A DNA stretch of 48,118 bases from assembly GCA_934796165.1 (NCBI GenBank), contig CAKVOU010000012.1, positions 1 through 48,118 on the forward strand, read 5' to 3'. This document shows, one piece after another, positions 24,227 through 35,160 of the stretch. A program made the position numbers and the translations under genes. How positions within the stretch are numbered: position 1 is the first letter of the stretch; every line of letters starts with the position of its first letter. The DNA comes from an uncultured Eubacteriales bacterium. Lineage in GTDB: Bacteria; Bacillota; Clostridia; Oscillospirales; CAG-272. Below the pieces are notes generated by a model. That model was not told where the DNA came from. It made no database searches and was given only the letters and a program-made list of their open reading frames with translations.

Positions 24227-24249
24227 TTGTAATGTCGTGGATTCCGGTC

Positions 24250-24285
24250 GGTCCGTTTGCGGAATCCGAAGCTCCCCGATCAGTC
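24250..24285. repeat. 36-37 bp element overlapping a stop codon, copy 2
   Basis: Matches 5776-5812. On the minus strand it begins at GACTGA, the end of the giant gene, and runs into its 3' untranslated region. Confidence 0.8.
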
Positions 24286-27200
24286 TGTCTGATTCTGAAT
24301 ATCGCACAGCAGGAAGACGAAATACCCCTCCGCGCTGTACGCGGTCTCGTTTCCGTTTTCGTCATACCCCGTGATCGTCACCACCAACCGATAGTTGGAC
24401 AGATACGAAGCGAGGTCCGCCCGCGCGGCATTCAGATCAAGTGTCAGGAGGAACCTGCCCGAGGCAACGCCGTCGGTAACCGCAAGCGTCCCCCCGAACG
24501 CCGACAGGTCGGCATTGGTAACGTTCCCGAACTGCCCCGTGCCGCAAAGCGATACGGTCTCGTCGTAGTAATGCTTTCCCGTCGTTTTGTCGTACTTCTT
24601 CTGATAGATGGAAAACCCGATCTTTGCGTCCTTGATTGTGACATCCGGCACGGCGCTGAAATCTGCCGTAACGCCGAAGAAGATCTTCCCGTTGTCCGTT
24701 TCGTCGGTAATGCCGCCGAAATTGATGGCAAGGTGCTTGCGCTCCTCGGGAACAACGGCAACCTTGACCGGCGCAGCAAACTCGGTCGTAAACGCCTTCT
24801 GCCCTGTCAGTCTGGTGCCGCTCATATAGTGGTCACGGTCGCCGGAAAGATAGAAATCATCCTGCAGGGTATACTGTCTGTCCGTGCTTGAAAAGACGGC
24901 ATTGAATTCCTTTGCGGGCACCGCAGAAAAATCAAATGTCACGTGGAAGCTGTCGGAATAGGTGCCGGTTGCGGAATCCGCCTTCTTGAGAATATCGTCA
25001 ATGGTGTAACGGACAGAGGAGGTGGGGGTCGTGATACGGCTCGTCAGAAGGATGTTGCCGTTATCGTCCGTCAGCGTGAACACAGTCCCCGCAGGGAGGC
25101 TGACGTACCGGTTGGCGGAGTCGCGGATGCGGAACACATGGGTACCAAAGAAGGTTCTGCCGAGCATTGCCGTGACATAGCCTGCCGGGAAGATCTCCGA
25201 AATATCCGCCTTTGCCGTCATGGTTCTGTCGGCAAGATTGGAGAACACGGAGGAATCCGCCGTGAAGTCAAAGTTGCCCGTCACCTCACCCCAGACGGAA
25301 ACGGAACAGATCTTTTCCACCGAGTTGACGATGATGTTACGGTCGTTTTCCTTGACCTGCGCCTTGAGGTTGTACTGGAGCGAACCGCTCTCATTCCCGG
25401 AGGGGATGACGATCATCAGATACCGCTCGATCACGGAGAAATCCGGATCGGTGCAAAGATGATCCCGGTCGCCGAGCGCGTTGGCAATGACGGTCTCGAG
25501 CGATTTCGGGACAAAGCCGGAGCCCCCCCCATTAAAGAGGCTGAAATCAATATACAGTCCGTCTTCAGTCAGCGTGTAGCAATAATAGCGGAAGCCCGAT
25601 GCGGTCTTGCTGTTGAGGTCGATTAAGATAAACGATGTACCGGAGAGGAACTTGTCCTTGTGACCGGAGGCGCTTCCGTCGAGCGAGTCGGAATAAACGC
25701 GCTTGTCAAAGTTGAAATCGCCGAGGTTGGAGACCACTTCGTTGTAGGCGTATTCCAGATAGAGCGCAAATCTGCTTCCGGAGGAAATGTCCGTCGCATA
25801 AGAGGGCGGATTCAGGAACGAGCCGATCTGATACACCTCTCCCTCAAGGGCGGAGATAAAGGACTTGATCTCCAGGATCTGCGGGTTATATACGACCACG
25901 TGCAGTACATAGGTATGCGAGGCGTCTGCGGTTGCCGTAAAGGTCAGGGTCAGGATCGTCAGAGTTCTTTCATCCGTCGTCAGATTGTCGAATTTGCCGG
26001 AGGTGAACCGGTCCTTCTGTGCATCGTAAACGATGCTACCCGTTTCGTTTTTCGCCTCAAGCAAGCCAGTATCCGTGACAAGATACCGAACGGAATCGAC
26101 CGAGAGCGTAAATGCGTCCCCCCGACCGTCAAAGCCGCCGTTTGTGATCAGTCCGAGATACGCCTTCATCGTCTCATCCGTTTTGCCCGTGACAGACAGA
26201 AGCGGCAGTGCCTGATTGTGTCCGAGTCCCGCAATCAGCCCGGAGAGGGTGGTCATGCCCGTTTTTTCAAGAAGCACCGCGGTGTTCCAGAAGGGCAGTC
26301 TTTCCGGGTCGTTCAGAAAATCGGGAGTCATCATGCCGTCCGTCCGGGTCGCGGGATCGCCGCCAAGCGTCAGTCGGTTTCCGTCAGAGAGCGACGCGGA
26401 ACCGGTCATGGAGTCAATCGCCTCTTTCTGGGTGAGCGGATTTCCGGTGCTGAGCCTTGTCCAGTACTTCTCCGCCGCGCCATAGGCGGCATAGAGAAGT
26501 GAGCTTTTCCCGGTCTCAACAATAATGTCCTTGCCGTCAAATTTCACGGAATCCTTGCGGCTGAGCGCAAGGATATTGAAAATTCCGTAATTCTTATATA
26601 CGAGCGCACCGGAATTCCGGGAGCTGAAGCTGCTCTGGTAAAGCGCTGCCGTTCCGTCGGAAGCGAGGAGCGCTTCCATGCTGAAGGAATTGCCCGCCTT
26701 GCTGTAACCGATGTCGTTGTCCTTGAGCAACACATTGTAGCCCTGCACCACGGCACTTTTGGGGACGTGCATGATAACGCCGGCGATCTGCGTATTGTCT
26801 CCGTCCGCACGACGGATGATATTGTCACCGGCATACAGTCCGTTGATCACGGTATCGCTTGCGGCGCAGATCATGATCCCCGCCACAACGTTCCTTTTGC
26901 TTTGCAGATAGTTCTTATACGCACGGATATTCCCGAGAGTTGCTTTGACAGCCGGAGCTTTGCTGCAATAAATGCTCGCCGCACGGCTTCCGGATAAAAC
27001 ACAGTACGTAACCTCTATATCGGTCAGAGTAAAGGTAAACTGCTGCGTGTTTTCATTGTTCGGTGCCGAAGCAAACAAACCGCTCGCATTCGCGTTGAAT
27101 TTACCGTCATCAAGGACCGCGAGAATCCGGATCGGGGTTCCAGCTTTTCCGGCAACGGTCACATTTTCCGCAGTTACGGTAATTGTCGCGGTTGCAGGAA

Positions 27201-30200
27201 GCGACGGACAAATGCCGGCTGCGCCGGATTTGCCGAGAATATAGAAAGGATGCCCGGTCACGCAGACCTCGAGATCGGAATAGACATAATTCCCGGCGCC
27301 GCGCCCGATGCCGAGGATGCCGCCGGCGTTATCAAATCCCAGAATAATCGTACTTGCCGCGTCGGACACGACTCTGCTGTTTCTGACGGTGAAAGCGTAT
27401 TCGGAAGTTCCGATGAAACCACCGGCATCCCCGTCGGATACGGAACCCGGGGTTGCAAGTAAATACGCAACGGCATTCGCAATCCTGTCATATACCGAAC
27501 CGGTCAGACCGGCAACGGCATCCGCATTATCCGACGGAAAACCGCTCGAACCGTTGACAGGCGAATACGCGCCGACGACACATCCGTCCACCGTACATCC
27601 GTCCATCGCAAAATTGCTCGTCCCGGAAATCCTGCCGATCAGTCCGCCCGCCGCAAAGTTCTTCTTGGCGTACGACTGGGATTCAAGCAAAACCGCCGAG
27701 CCTCTGACCGTAACACCGGACATGGCGATGGGGTGAACGGAAGAAGATCCGTTACTGATGTGCCCGATCAATCCCCCGGCATAAGCATCTTTGATACGCC
27801 AGTGCGCGAGCGAGGTACGTACCCGGATCAGCGAATCCGCAACCGAAATGTTCCGGAAGATCAACTCTTTGGAGGAACGCATTCTGATATTGCCGAACAA
27901 TCCGCCGGCGCTTCTCTTGCTTTCGATGGTCAGACGTTCGACCGTGCAGCCGTCCACGACCAGGCTGTTGTAAGTCGTGTTTGCCAGAGCATCGTCAAAA
28001 TCAGAACTGGCAACGAGTGCGCCCGCCCATGCGGGAGATTTGATATACAGGTCTTCGATCGCGACGTTGATAAATGCGGCATTCCGGACATAACCCATAA
28101 ATCCGCCGACGCAGAAGTCCTTGCCGGACGGCTGGGCTTCCGGTTCGGCACCGTTCCCGTCGGTAAAAATCAACGCGATCTTTCCGCTCAGTTTAATATT
28201 CTTGAAGGTAACGGGAGCGTTTCTGTTATTTCTTTCGATCACAAATGCGAGGTTAACAAGCGCATCCTTCTCATATTTGTCGTCGGAGAAATACTGCCGG
28301 ATTTCACTTGCAAGCTTCACGGTCGTTCCAGGAGTTCCGTCCGCGTTGGTGATACCCACCACCCGCTGAATCGGGAAACAGTTCACGGCGTTCCCGTCCA
28401 CAGCGGTTCCGAGACCGCGGAACGCATTCCCGTAAACGCTGAGATCATACTCGGCGGCGGTCAGCAAAATGCTCAGCTCCGTCGATTTCCAGTCCCGCTT
28501 CTGGCACCCGAAATAATCGGTAAAGAGGTTGCTGCCGGAGGACCCTCCGGTGATATCGTCCTTGTACCTGCCGTTTGTCACATCGGCGGCGCCTTCCACG
28601 CCGACCGACGCGTAGGACCCGAAGCGGGACAGGGCACCCATGCCGTAAGCAAGCGTTGCCTCGTTATAGGCAAGCGCACCGCTGTTCATGGCGTAGTACA
28701 GCATGAGAAGCTGTTCGGCATTTCCGAGCCTGAATTCATACAGACTGCTGCCTACCCAGCCGGATTGACTGCCCGCGGCAATGGATTCAAGAGAGATCAC
28801 CGGAATGGAGGAGTTCTTGGTGCTGTTGTCATATGCCCGGTCATTGGAAATCGCGTAACCGTCAATGATCTTTCCGACATAGGCGTTGTAATAGTAATAA
28901 TACTGAAGCGATGCAGCATCCGGCAGAGTATACTCGCCGAGATTCCGGAAGGACACACCGCCGCCGGAAATCAGACCCACGTATGCTCCGAACGCAGACG
29001 CATAATGTCCTTTGTTCAGCGTATCGATCGTAACGGTCACACCGTCGATGACATTGTCGCCCGTAACGACCCAACCGATGACCCCGCCGAAATGCGGAGT
29101 ACCGGTAACGGGTGCGGTCTTATCCGAGAATTTGCTGGTTGCCGTTCCGTTGATCGACCAGGTGGAGGAAAGTCCGACCGAGCCGTAACGGATGGTGATT
29201 CCGTGTACTGCGCAGCCGTTTGCCACGCTGACAAAGCCGCCGAAACCGGTCGTGCCGATGTTCGTGTAATCCGGCATATGCACCGTTGTGCCGTTTCCGA
29301 CGATAACGCCGTGGAAAGGATAGGTAGCCGTACCGATCCCCACAAAGTCGGAGGTCATGACCAGCGTTTCTGCGGAAATTTTATAGTATGCCCCTTGCAG
29401 ATAAGCACGAAGCTCCTCCACGCCGAGCGTGACCGCCCCGAAAACCAGCTCGCCGTTTCCGTCCGCAACATAGGCGTCATAATCCGTGTAATTGTATGCG
29501 GTGGACGAGGAACTCGGCTTCTTCGGGAAATTGATCGTCCAGTTTTCGCCGAAGCTGCTGATATTTCCGCCGATAATCTGACTGAGATAAAGCAGCTGTT
29601 CCGCGGTACGGATGATATAGGGATGCTCATAGGTGCCGAATCCTTCATCGAAGTTGACACCCTTGCGGTTGACGCTCAGATCATCCGGATTGGTGAGAAC
29701 ATACACCAGATACAGCGTCCCGAACTCCGGATAAGGAGCCGACGCGGAAGGCGAAACGGGGGAAACATAAATATCCTTGTCAAAATACTGCTGCTGTTTT
29801 TCGTTGGTGTACAGCTCCTTGCCATAAGTGACCTGTCCGATATGATTGTTCCCGTCCCAGTCCTCCGCGAGGTTGAAGTTATAGGTGAAGGAACCTGCAC
29901 CGCTGACATAGTTGATCGCAGAGAACAGGATCGCAGAGGAGAAAACCGACTCGCCCTGCTTACCGTTCAGCACGATGTTTGAGAAGGTGACATAGATGTA
30001 TTCGGAGGCGGAATCACCTTTTTTGATGCCGCCCATACCAATGAGGGAGCTTGCCGCGTCGGTGCCCGCGACCGCATACTCCTGCGTGAGCCCTTCCAGA
30101 TTACAGGAGGCATTGCTGTCGATGACGTTGATAAAGAGCGGGCGGTAGCTGTTGCCGGTCTCGACGGTCAGCTCCTCAAACACCACATTCTTCACCGTCA

Positions 30201-33200
30201 CTTCCGCGACGGCGGTGACCGTCGTGGTCCGCGTGCCGTAGATCCTCCCGCAGACGAACGCGCCCGAGCCGCCCTTCACCGCACTCACCGTGCCGGACAG
30301 CCTGACGTTGCGGAATACAACGGAGGTTTCGTTTGCGTTCCGGATCGCAAGATCCGAGAAAATGCCGCTCCCGAGCCCGTAGAACTGATTGTTCTCTGCC
30401 GGGGTTACGTGAGTCACGCCGAACGTCAGCCTGTGCCCCGAAAAATCAAATATGACACTGCTTTTTTTGGTGGGATAGAACGAATAATCGGTCATGTTCA
30501 CGTCGCGCGTTGCGCCCGTGACAGAATAAACCGTATTCGGGAAGCTGCTTGCTTTGACATAGTCGGGGAGCGCGTTGGTGGTATCTCCGATAAAGTCACA
30601 GATATTCCAATAGATCAGATCGGCGGGGGAGGAAACCACCGGGGTGGCGTTGTAGCCCTCCAGTCCGGCGACATTGAAATAATACCGCGTCTTGGCATTC
30701 CTGCGGGCATTCATAAGTGCGAACCAATCGGAGGCAGCGGGGATTTTTCCGATCTCTTCCCCGTTCGTTTCAACCGTCAGAAGACCGCCGGTCGCACCGA
30801 TGCCGGGATAGGTCGCATCGCCCGCGTAAATATTTCTGCCGACAAAGAGATCATAGCCGTCCGCCGTGATTCCCTCAAAACCGGAGGGGTCGCAGTCGAT
30901 GACAACAAACGCGCGTGTTCCGTTGCCGAGCAACGCTCCCCTGGTCGAGCCGTTTGCCCGGAAGGTCGACGTACCGAGCGAGAAGCCGTTCTCCGCCGTC
31001 AGTTTCCCGGAGAGGCTGTAAAGAAGTCCTCCCGCAACATCGGCACCGCCGTTGTTTATGACACGTCCTTCCCAAAGGGAATTCATGAGAATGCGGCATT
31101 TTGTATATTCGCGTCCGAGCAGTCCTCCCGCCGAGGCAGAGGCATTGACAACGATCTCGGCACCGTCCGCGACCGTGCCGCGAAGATCCAGATCGGAATA
31201 AGTATTGCAGGTCAGCTCCGCAAACACGCCGCCGACATATGCGTTGGTTACATTGTGGTTTTGTGTGATTCCGGTTTTCACCGTGTTCCCGGTGAAAATA
31301 ACGTCACCGGACGAGATGACGGAGCCTGCCGCACCGCCGATATACGCATTGTGTTTCCCTCCGCTGTAGCCGCTTTCGTGAGTAATGACCGGGGCAATCA
31401 CGGAATTCGTGACGGACAGGGTGACACCGGCATTCTTGCCGACCTTGCCGAAAAATCCGCCGACATGCAGGCTCTTGGAATACTGCCCGGTATATTCATC
31501 CCGCAGGGTGATGTCCATGGCGGTTGTGCTTTCCTTCACCGTAACGGATCCGGTCGCAAGTCCGGCAAGTCCGCCGATATAGACGGGGGCGGTCACTTGT
31601 CCGGACACCTTCCCGGAATAAACAAGCGTTCCGTTGAGCTTCAGGGAATCAACTGTCGCGCCGGAAACAGCGGAAAAGGCTCCGAGATAACAGCGCTGGT
31701 TGTCCTGCGGCATGATTCCGACATTTTCTCCGCCGATGTTCTCACCGATCGCAAGCGTGAGGGTGTGCCCCGCGCCGATCAGCTTCCCGCGGAACGCCGT
31801 TTCCTTTTCGGAGCAGGTGAACTGCTCCACACCCGAAGCATGGAGGGAAATATCGTTTGCAAGCGTCAGTGTCGCGCTAAGCAGATCTTCATAATTTCCG
31901 GCGCCGATACCGTCCACACAGCTGATGATGCCCTCGGTAGAGAGCGTCACGTAGATCTTTGCCACGTCTGCCGCAGAGGAAAGCGTCAGGCTGTTACCGC
32001 CGGACAGCTTGTCGGGCGTGACGGTATGCGCGGTTCCGTCAAACGAAAGAAAACCGAGCGTATCGTTCCGGAGAATCTGACCGTAGTTGCCGACATCGTT
32101 TCCGGCGACCGTTCCCGTGCAGGTAAAGGAGAAACCGGTGTCCGCGTACAGAAGCGAACGGTCCTGCACCAGGACGATGTGGTTAAACTGCGGGGAGGTG
32201 TCGCTGAGTGCGCCAAAAAGGCGCAGAATCGTGCCTTCCCGCGTGCGGGAAACCGCGACCGAGCCACCGTTGTTCCGGTAAGCAACTGTCCCGAGGTCAA
32301 TAAAAGCGTTCTTCTCGCCGGTACCGACGAGGTCCGCAATTCCCTCCCCACGCGCATTCATCGTGTTTTCCGCACAAACCGCATCCATACGGAGATATAC
32401 ATTCTCCTTGACAACACCGACCACACCGCCGAGCGAGCCGGAGAAACCCGTGCTTTCAAAGGTGCTCCGGACGGTCAGGGTTCCCGTTCCGGTCTTTTTT
32501 CCGACAAACACGCCGTTTGTCAGGTCCGTTGCGTTCGCGGTACCGATCACGCCGCCGATCGCCCCGGTACGCACGCTTCCGAACGTGAATGCAGAAGCCT
32601 CGTCCGACGCGAGCGTGAAGGACGCATTTGCCGTCACCGTTCCGAAATATCCGCCGACCGAATGCGCGGCGGTCACGTTCGCGGTATCAAACACGGACGA
32701 GGAGACGGTCACATTGGAAAATACCGTGTCCGTATCCGCGGTAAAGTCCCCGATAAAACCGCCCATCGTGCCGGTCTTGCCGAAGCTGTTGCCCGACAGG
32801 ACAAAGCTGCCGGCACCCACTGGAGCCGCGGCGGTCTTTGCAATCGCGCCGCCGAGAACGGAAGTTTCGTTCTTTGCCGAGAAGGTGCTGTCCTTTACCG
32901 TACAGGTCACCGTATCCGCGAGAGTGACGGAACCGTCGGAAACGCCGACAAGACCGCCGGCGCAAACGCCCGATGCAGTCAGCGAGGAAACCGTCACATC
33001 CCCGGCAAAGGTCAGCGTCGCGCCGACCCCGTGGGAGCCTGCCACGCCGCCGACGGCATCTGCCGTGAGGGTCAGAGAATTCAACAGGAGCGCGCCGTCA
33101 AAGGTTATCGATGCGTTCGCTTCATTGACACCGATCACACCAGCCGAGGCACCGTCCGTCCCGGAAACCGCCCCGCCGGAAAGCGTGGTTCCGGTCCCGG

Positions 33201-34125
33201 ACGGCACAAGGGTAAAGCTGCCGCGGTTGACACCGACAAGCAGTCCCGCGTTGCCCCCCTCGCCTGTAACCGTCGCACGGAACGAGCCGAGCGTTGCCGT
33301 GACCGATGCGCCCACGTTGATCACGCCGAAAAGACCACCGGCATCCCCCGCCGTGGTCGTCAATGCATATTCCGAGGAAGCGTCAAACACGGAGGAAAGA
33401 TCCACCGAGCATTCGCCGCCGGTCACAAGGGAGGCAACCAGTCCTGCCGCGCGGTCGGTCTCAACCTCTGCCGCGGCAAAACGGAATCCGCTGATATCCA
33501 GCACGCCGCCGGGGTTGGTGACAGTCAGGGTTTCAGCGAGAGAAAACGTGCCGTTCTGCGACGACCAGAGCTTTTTGCCGGTTGCGCCGCTGACAACGGA
33601 CGCTTCGTTGGAAAGATTGTTGAAGAGCACCTTCCAGCCGGTCATTTCGAGGTAGGTGTCGTAGGTCGCATCCTCCAGATAGAGCGTACCGCGGAACGGA
33701 AACGTCCCATTGCCGATTCCGAAAAAGCTGCCTTCCGAGACGGCTTTTCCGTTCTCAAAGTTCACGGAAAGCTCCACCGTGCCTCTTTCCGCGATTTTGA
33801 AGGTATACCCGAAGAAATCGGTCGTCTGCGACACGCGCGCAAGCGTCACGAAGCCTTCACTGCCCGTAACGACGAAAGTCCTGTCGCTTTCATACCGGAT
33901 GCCCCGGTACTCGGCACCCGGGGTTGTCAGCGTGGCGAGCGTCGTATCAAACGGAACGGCGTAGTCATCCGGAATCTCGAGAGCGCGCACCCGGTTGGCA
34001 CCGGACAGAAGCACGAACAAAACGCCCGACAGGAGCACGCCGAGGCACAGGATCGTACAAAGTATCCTGTGCGCTGCCGTGCCGGAGAATCTTTTTTTGC
34101 TTTCCGTTTTTGTTTTCATTCGCAT
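24280..34125 (-). CDS. Giant beta-solenoid surface protein with GLUG-like repeats
   Basis: 3,281 residues. A basic start and a hydrophobic stretch at about 19-41 form a signal peptide or anchor, with possible cleavage near ALE at 48-50. From about residue 230 onward the protein is dominated by repeats with a Gly-Gly-hydrophobic-hydrophobic-Gly core (GGVAGSHG, GGLVGVSDG, GGFIGDF, GGVIGTA, GGVVGVV), each followed by strands ending in N-V-T or T-V-S. This is the pattern of GLUG-type right-handed beta-helices. Segments such as GTYEHPYIIRTAEQLLYLSQI mark the start of new solenoid blocks. The last 600 residues or so lose the repeats and look like several beta-sandwich domains. No LPXTG, SLH or C-terminal membrane anchor is seen. 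It is the last gene of a riboswitch-controlled operon and is probably an adhesin or matrix scaffold. Confidence 0.85.
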   Translation of the reverse strand: MRMKTKTESKKRFSGTAAHRILCTILCLGVLLSGVLFVLLSGANRVRALEIPDDYAVPFDTTLATLTTPGAEYRGIRYESDRTFVVTGSEGFVTLARVSQTTDFFGYTFKIAERGTVELSVNFENGKAVSEGSFFGIGNGTFPFRGTLYLEDATYDTYLEMTGWKVLFNNLSNEASVVSGATGKKLWSSQNGTFSLAETLTVTNPGGVLDISGFRFAAAEVETDRAAGLVASLVTGGECSVDLSSVFDASSEYALTTTAGDAGGLFGVINVGASVTATLGSFRATVTGEGGNAGLLVGVNRGSFTLVPSGTGTTLSGGAVSGTDGASAGVIGVNEANASITFDGALLLNSLTLTADAVGGVAGSHGVGATLTFAGDVTVSSLTASGVCAGGLVGVSDGSVTLADTVTCTVKDSTFSAKNETSVLGGAIAKTAAAPVGAGSFVLSGNSFGKTGTMGGFIGDFTADTDTVFSNVTVSSSVFDTANVTAAHSVGGYFGTVTANASFTLASDEASAFTFGSVRTGAIGGVIGTANATDLTNGVFVGKKTGTGTLTVRSTFESTGFSGSLGGVVGVVKENVYLRMDAVCAENTMNARGEGIADLVGTGEKNAFIDLGTVAYRNNGGSVAVSRTREGTILRLFGALSDTSPQFNHIVLVQDRSLLYADTGFSFTCTGTVAGNDVGNYGQILRNDTLGFLSFDGTAHTVTPDKLSGGNSLTLSSAADVAKIYVTLSTEGIISCVDGIGAGNYEDLLSATLTLANDISLHASGVEQFTCSEKETAFRGKLIGAGHTLTLAIGENIGGENVGIMPQDNQRCYLGAFSAVSGATVDSLKLNGTLVYSGKVSGQVTAPVYIGGLAGLATGSVTVKESTTAMDITLRDEYTGQYSKSLHVGGFFGKVGKNAGVTLSVTNSVIAPVITHESGYSGGKHNAYIGGAAGSVISSGDVIFTGNTVKTGITQNHNVTNAYVGGVFAELTCNTYSDLDLRGTVADGAEIVVNASASAGGLLGREYTKCRILMNSLWEGRVINNGGADVAGGLLYSLSGKLTAENGFSLGTSTFRANGSTRGALLGNGTRAFVVIDCDPSGFEGITADGYDLFVGRNIYAGDATYPGIGATGGLLTVETNGEEIGKIPAASDWFALMNARRNAKTRYYFNVAGLEGYNATPVVSSPADLIYWNICDFIGDTTNALPDYVKASSFPNTVYSVTGATRDVNMTDYSFYPTKKSSVIFDFSGHRLTFGVTHVTPAENNQFYGLGSGIFSDLAIRNANETSVVFRNVRLSGTVSAVKGGSGAFVCGRIYGTRTTTVTAVAEVTVKNVVFEELTVETGNSYRPLFINVIDSNASCNLEGLTQEYAVAGTDAASSLIGMGGIKKGDSASEYIYVTFSNIVLNGKQGESVFSSAILFSAINYVSGAGSFTYNFNLAEDWDGNNHIGQVTYGKELYTNEKQQQYFDKDIYVSPVSPSASAPYPEFGTLYLVYVLTNPDDLSVNRKGVNFDEGFGTYEHPYIIRTAEQLLYLSQIIGGNISSFGENWTINFPKKPSSSSTAYNYTDYDAYVADGNGELVFGAVTLGVEELRAYLQGAYYKISAETLVMTSDFVGIGTATYPFHGVIVGNGTTVHMPDYTNIGTTGFGGFVSVANGCAVHGITIRYGSVGLSSTWSINGTATSKFSDKTAPVTGTPHFGGVIGWVVTGDNVIDGVTVTIDTLNKGHYASAFGAYVGLISGGGVSFRNLGEYTLPDAASLQYYYYYNAYVGKIIDGYAISNDRAYDNSTKNSSIPVISLESIAAGSQSGWVGSSLYEFRLGNAEQLLMLYYAMNSGALAYNEATLAYGMGALSRFGSYASVGVEGAADVTNGRYKDDITGGSSGSNLFTDYFGCQKRDWKSTELSILLTAAEYDLSVYGNAFRGLGTAVDGNAVNCFPIQRVVGITNADGTPGTTVKLASEIRQYFSDDKYEKDALVNLAFVIERNNRNAPVTFKNIKLSGKIALIFTDGNGAEPEAQPSGKDFCVGGFMGYVRNAAFINVAIEDLYIKSPAWAGALVASSDFDDALANTTYNSLVVDGCTVERLTIESKRSAGGLFGNIRMRSSKELIFRNISVADSLIRVRTSLAHWRIKDAYAGGLIGHISNGSSSVHPIAMSGVTVRGSAVLLESQSYAKKNFAAGGLIGRISGTSNFAMDGCTVDGCVVGAYSPVNGSSGFPSDNADAVAGLTGSVYDRIANAVAYLLATPGSVSDGDAGGFIGTSEYAFTVRNSRVVSDAASTIILGFDNAGGILGIGRGAGNYVYSDLEVCVTGHPFYILGKSGAAGICPSLPATATITVTAENVTVAGKAGTPIRILAVLDDGKFNANASGLFASAPNNENTQQFTFTLTDIEVTYCVLSGSRAASIYCSKAPAVKATLGNIRAYKNYLQSKRNVVAGIMICAASDTVINGLYAGDNIIRRADGDNTQIAGVIMHVPKSAVVQGYNVLLKDNDIGYSKAGNSFSMEALLASDGTAALYQSSFSSRNSGALVYKNYGIFNILALSRKDSVKFDGKDIIVETGKSSLLYAAYGAAEKYWTRLSTGNPLTQKEAIDSMTGSASLSDGNRLTLGGDPATRTDGMMTPDFLNDPERLPFWNTAVLLEKTGMTTLSGLIAGLGHNQALPLLSVTGKTDETMKAYLGLITNGGFDGRGDAFTLSVDSVRYLVTDTGLLEAKNETGSIVYDAQKDRFTSGKFDNLTTDERTLTILTLTFTATADASHTYVLHVVVYNPQILEIKSFISALEGEVYQIGSFLNPPSYATDISSGSRFALYLEYAYNEVVSNLGDFNFDKRVYSDSLDGSASGHKDKFLSGTSFILIDLNSKTASGFRYYCYTLTEDGLYIDFSLFNGGGSGFVPKSLETVIANALGDRDHLCTDPDFSVIERYLMIVIPSGNESGSLQYNLKAQVKENDRNIIVNSVEKICSVSVWGEVTGNFDFTADSSVFSNLADRTMTAKADISEIFPAGYVTAMLGRTFFGTHVFRIRDSANRYVSLPAGTVFTLTDDNGNILLTSRITTPTSSVRYTIDDILKKADSATGTYSDSFHVTFDFSAVPAKEFNAVFSSTDRQYTLQDDFYLSGDRDHYMSGTRLTGQKAFTTEFAAPVKVAVVPEERKHLAINFGGITDETDNGKIFFGVTADFSAVPDVTIKDAKIGFSIYQKKYDKTTGKHYYDETVSLCGTGQFGNVTNADLSAFGGTLAVTDGVASGRFLLTLDLNAARADLASYLSNYRLVVTITGYDENGNETAYSAEGYFVFLLCDIQNQTD

Positions 34126-34217
34126 TCACCTGCGTGTTTTATTTTCCGCGTACCGGACTGCCGTTTCCCACAATGATGTCGGCCATCTGTCCGCCGTCTT
34201 ATCCGTCTTAATCCGGC

Positions 34218-35159
34218 TTATCGCTCTTCATATGCGACGTATCCGCTGAGCATTTCCCAGGTCACGGGGTTTTTCGTATCCGCCCACGGGTTGTCCGCAT
34301 CGGCGGCATTCTGAACCCGCAGAAAGGTCAGCCCGCAGAAGAAATCCGCCGCCGCCGCAAATTCGATGTATTTGTCATATTTGTCGTCTCCCTCAAGATC
34401 CGTGACGACAGCGCCGTCCGGGAGCGTCCGGTTTTCCGTGACAAGTGTCAATGCCGCGGAGCTCCACTTGAGGCGAAGCTTCCCGCCGACCGGAGGTTCA
34501 CCGGACATGGTGATGAGATACCGGAACGCCGCATAATCCTCAATATCCGCGTTCTCTGCGTGATCAAAGTAACCGTCCACCCGGAATGCGTCCGAAAGCG
34601 ACGGCGTGATGAGCGCACCGAGCGTCCGCGCCGACAGATAGGCGGGCGCTTCCGGTACTGCCCAGAGGTACAGCTTGGGGAGAGCGGAAAGATCGGTTTC
34701 GTCCGTAATGCCGAAGGACAGCATCAGCGATGCGACCGAAGCCTTGCCTCCCGCAAGAGTCACACGGAATACCGGCTCCCCCCGGGCGCTCTCTCCGACC
34801 GAGACCGTTTCCCCGTTGTAAGTCAGCGTATACTGCCGACCGGAGGAGGTATCCGAGAGCCACGCGTAGACTGCAAAGGTCAGATCAAATTCGTTGTATT
34901 CCCCCGTCGAAAGATCGTAGTTGTAAAAGTTGACGATTTTTTCGGTGCCGCCGGACAAAACGGCGGCTTCCGGAAGTTCCGCCTCCGACGGGACGGAAAC
35001 GAGCATATCACTTGAAAAATAATTCTTCCTGTTGACGAACACATCCTTGAAGTTGCCCTTCCCGTAATACGCGGCAAAGACGACGACGGAAGCGATCATG
35101 CAGACCGCAAGCACCGAGGAAACGATCCAGATCGTTTTTTTCTTACGACTCATACGCAT
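34218..35159 (-). CDS. Membrane-anchored or secreted protein, third gene of the surface operon
   Basis: 313 residues from the ATG at 35159 (GGAG 8 bases upstream, and one base after the stop of the preceding gene). A basic start and a single hydrophobic segment (about 8-30) are followed by a beta-rich region without known motifs. It shares the general layout of the two genes before it: short N-terminal helix, then an all-beta ectodomain. The tight coupling suggests it is a structural or assembly partner of the giant protein. No enzyme motif is visible, and the family is not recognised. Confidence 0.75.
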   Translation of the reverse strand: MRMSRKKKTIWIVSSVLAVCMIASVVVFAAYYGKGNFKDVFVNRKNYFSSDMLVSVPSEAELPEAAVLSGGTEKIVNFYNYDLSTGEYNEFDLTFAVYAWLSDTSSGRQYTLTYNGETVSVGESARGEPVFRVTLAGGKASVASLMLSFGITDETDLSALPKLYLWAVPEAPAYLSARTLGALITPSLSDAFRVDGYFDHAENADIEDYAAFRYLITMSGEPPVGGKLRLKWSSAALTLVTENRTLPDGAVVTDLEGDDKYDKYIEFAAAADFFCGLTFLRVQNAADADNPWADTKNPVTWEMLSGYVAYEER

Positions 35160-35160
35160 A

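Noticed and set aside
30409..34176. 1,255-codon plus-strand open frame opposite the giant protein gene
   Set aside because: Arg/Gly/His-rich antisense shadow with no start signals.
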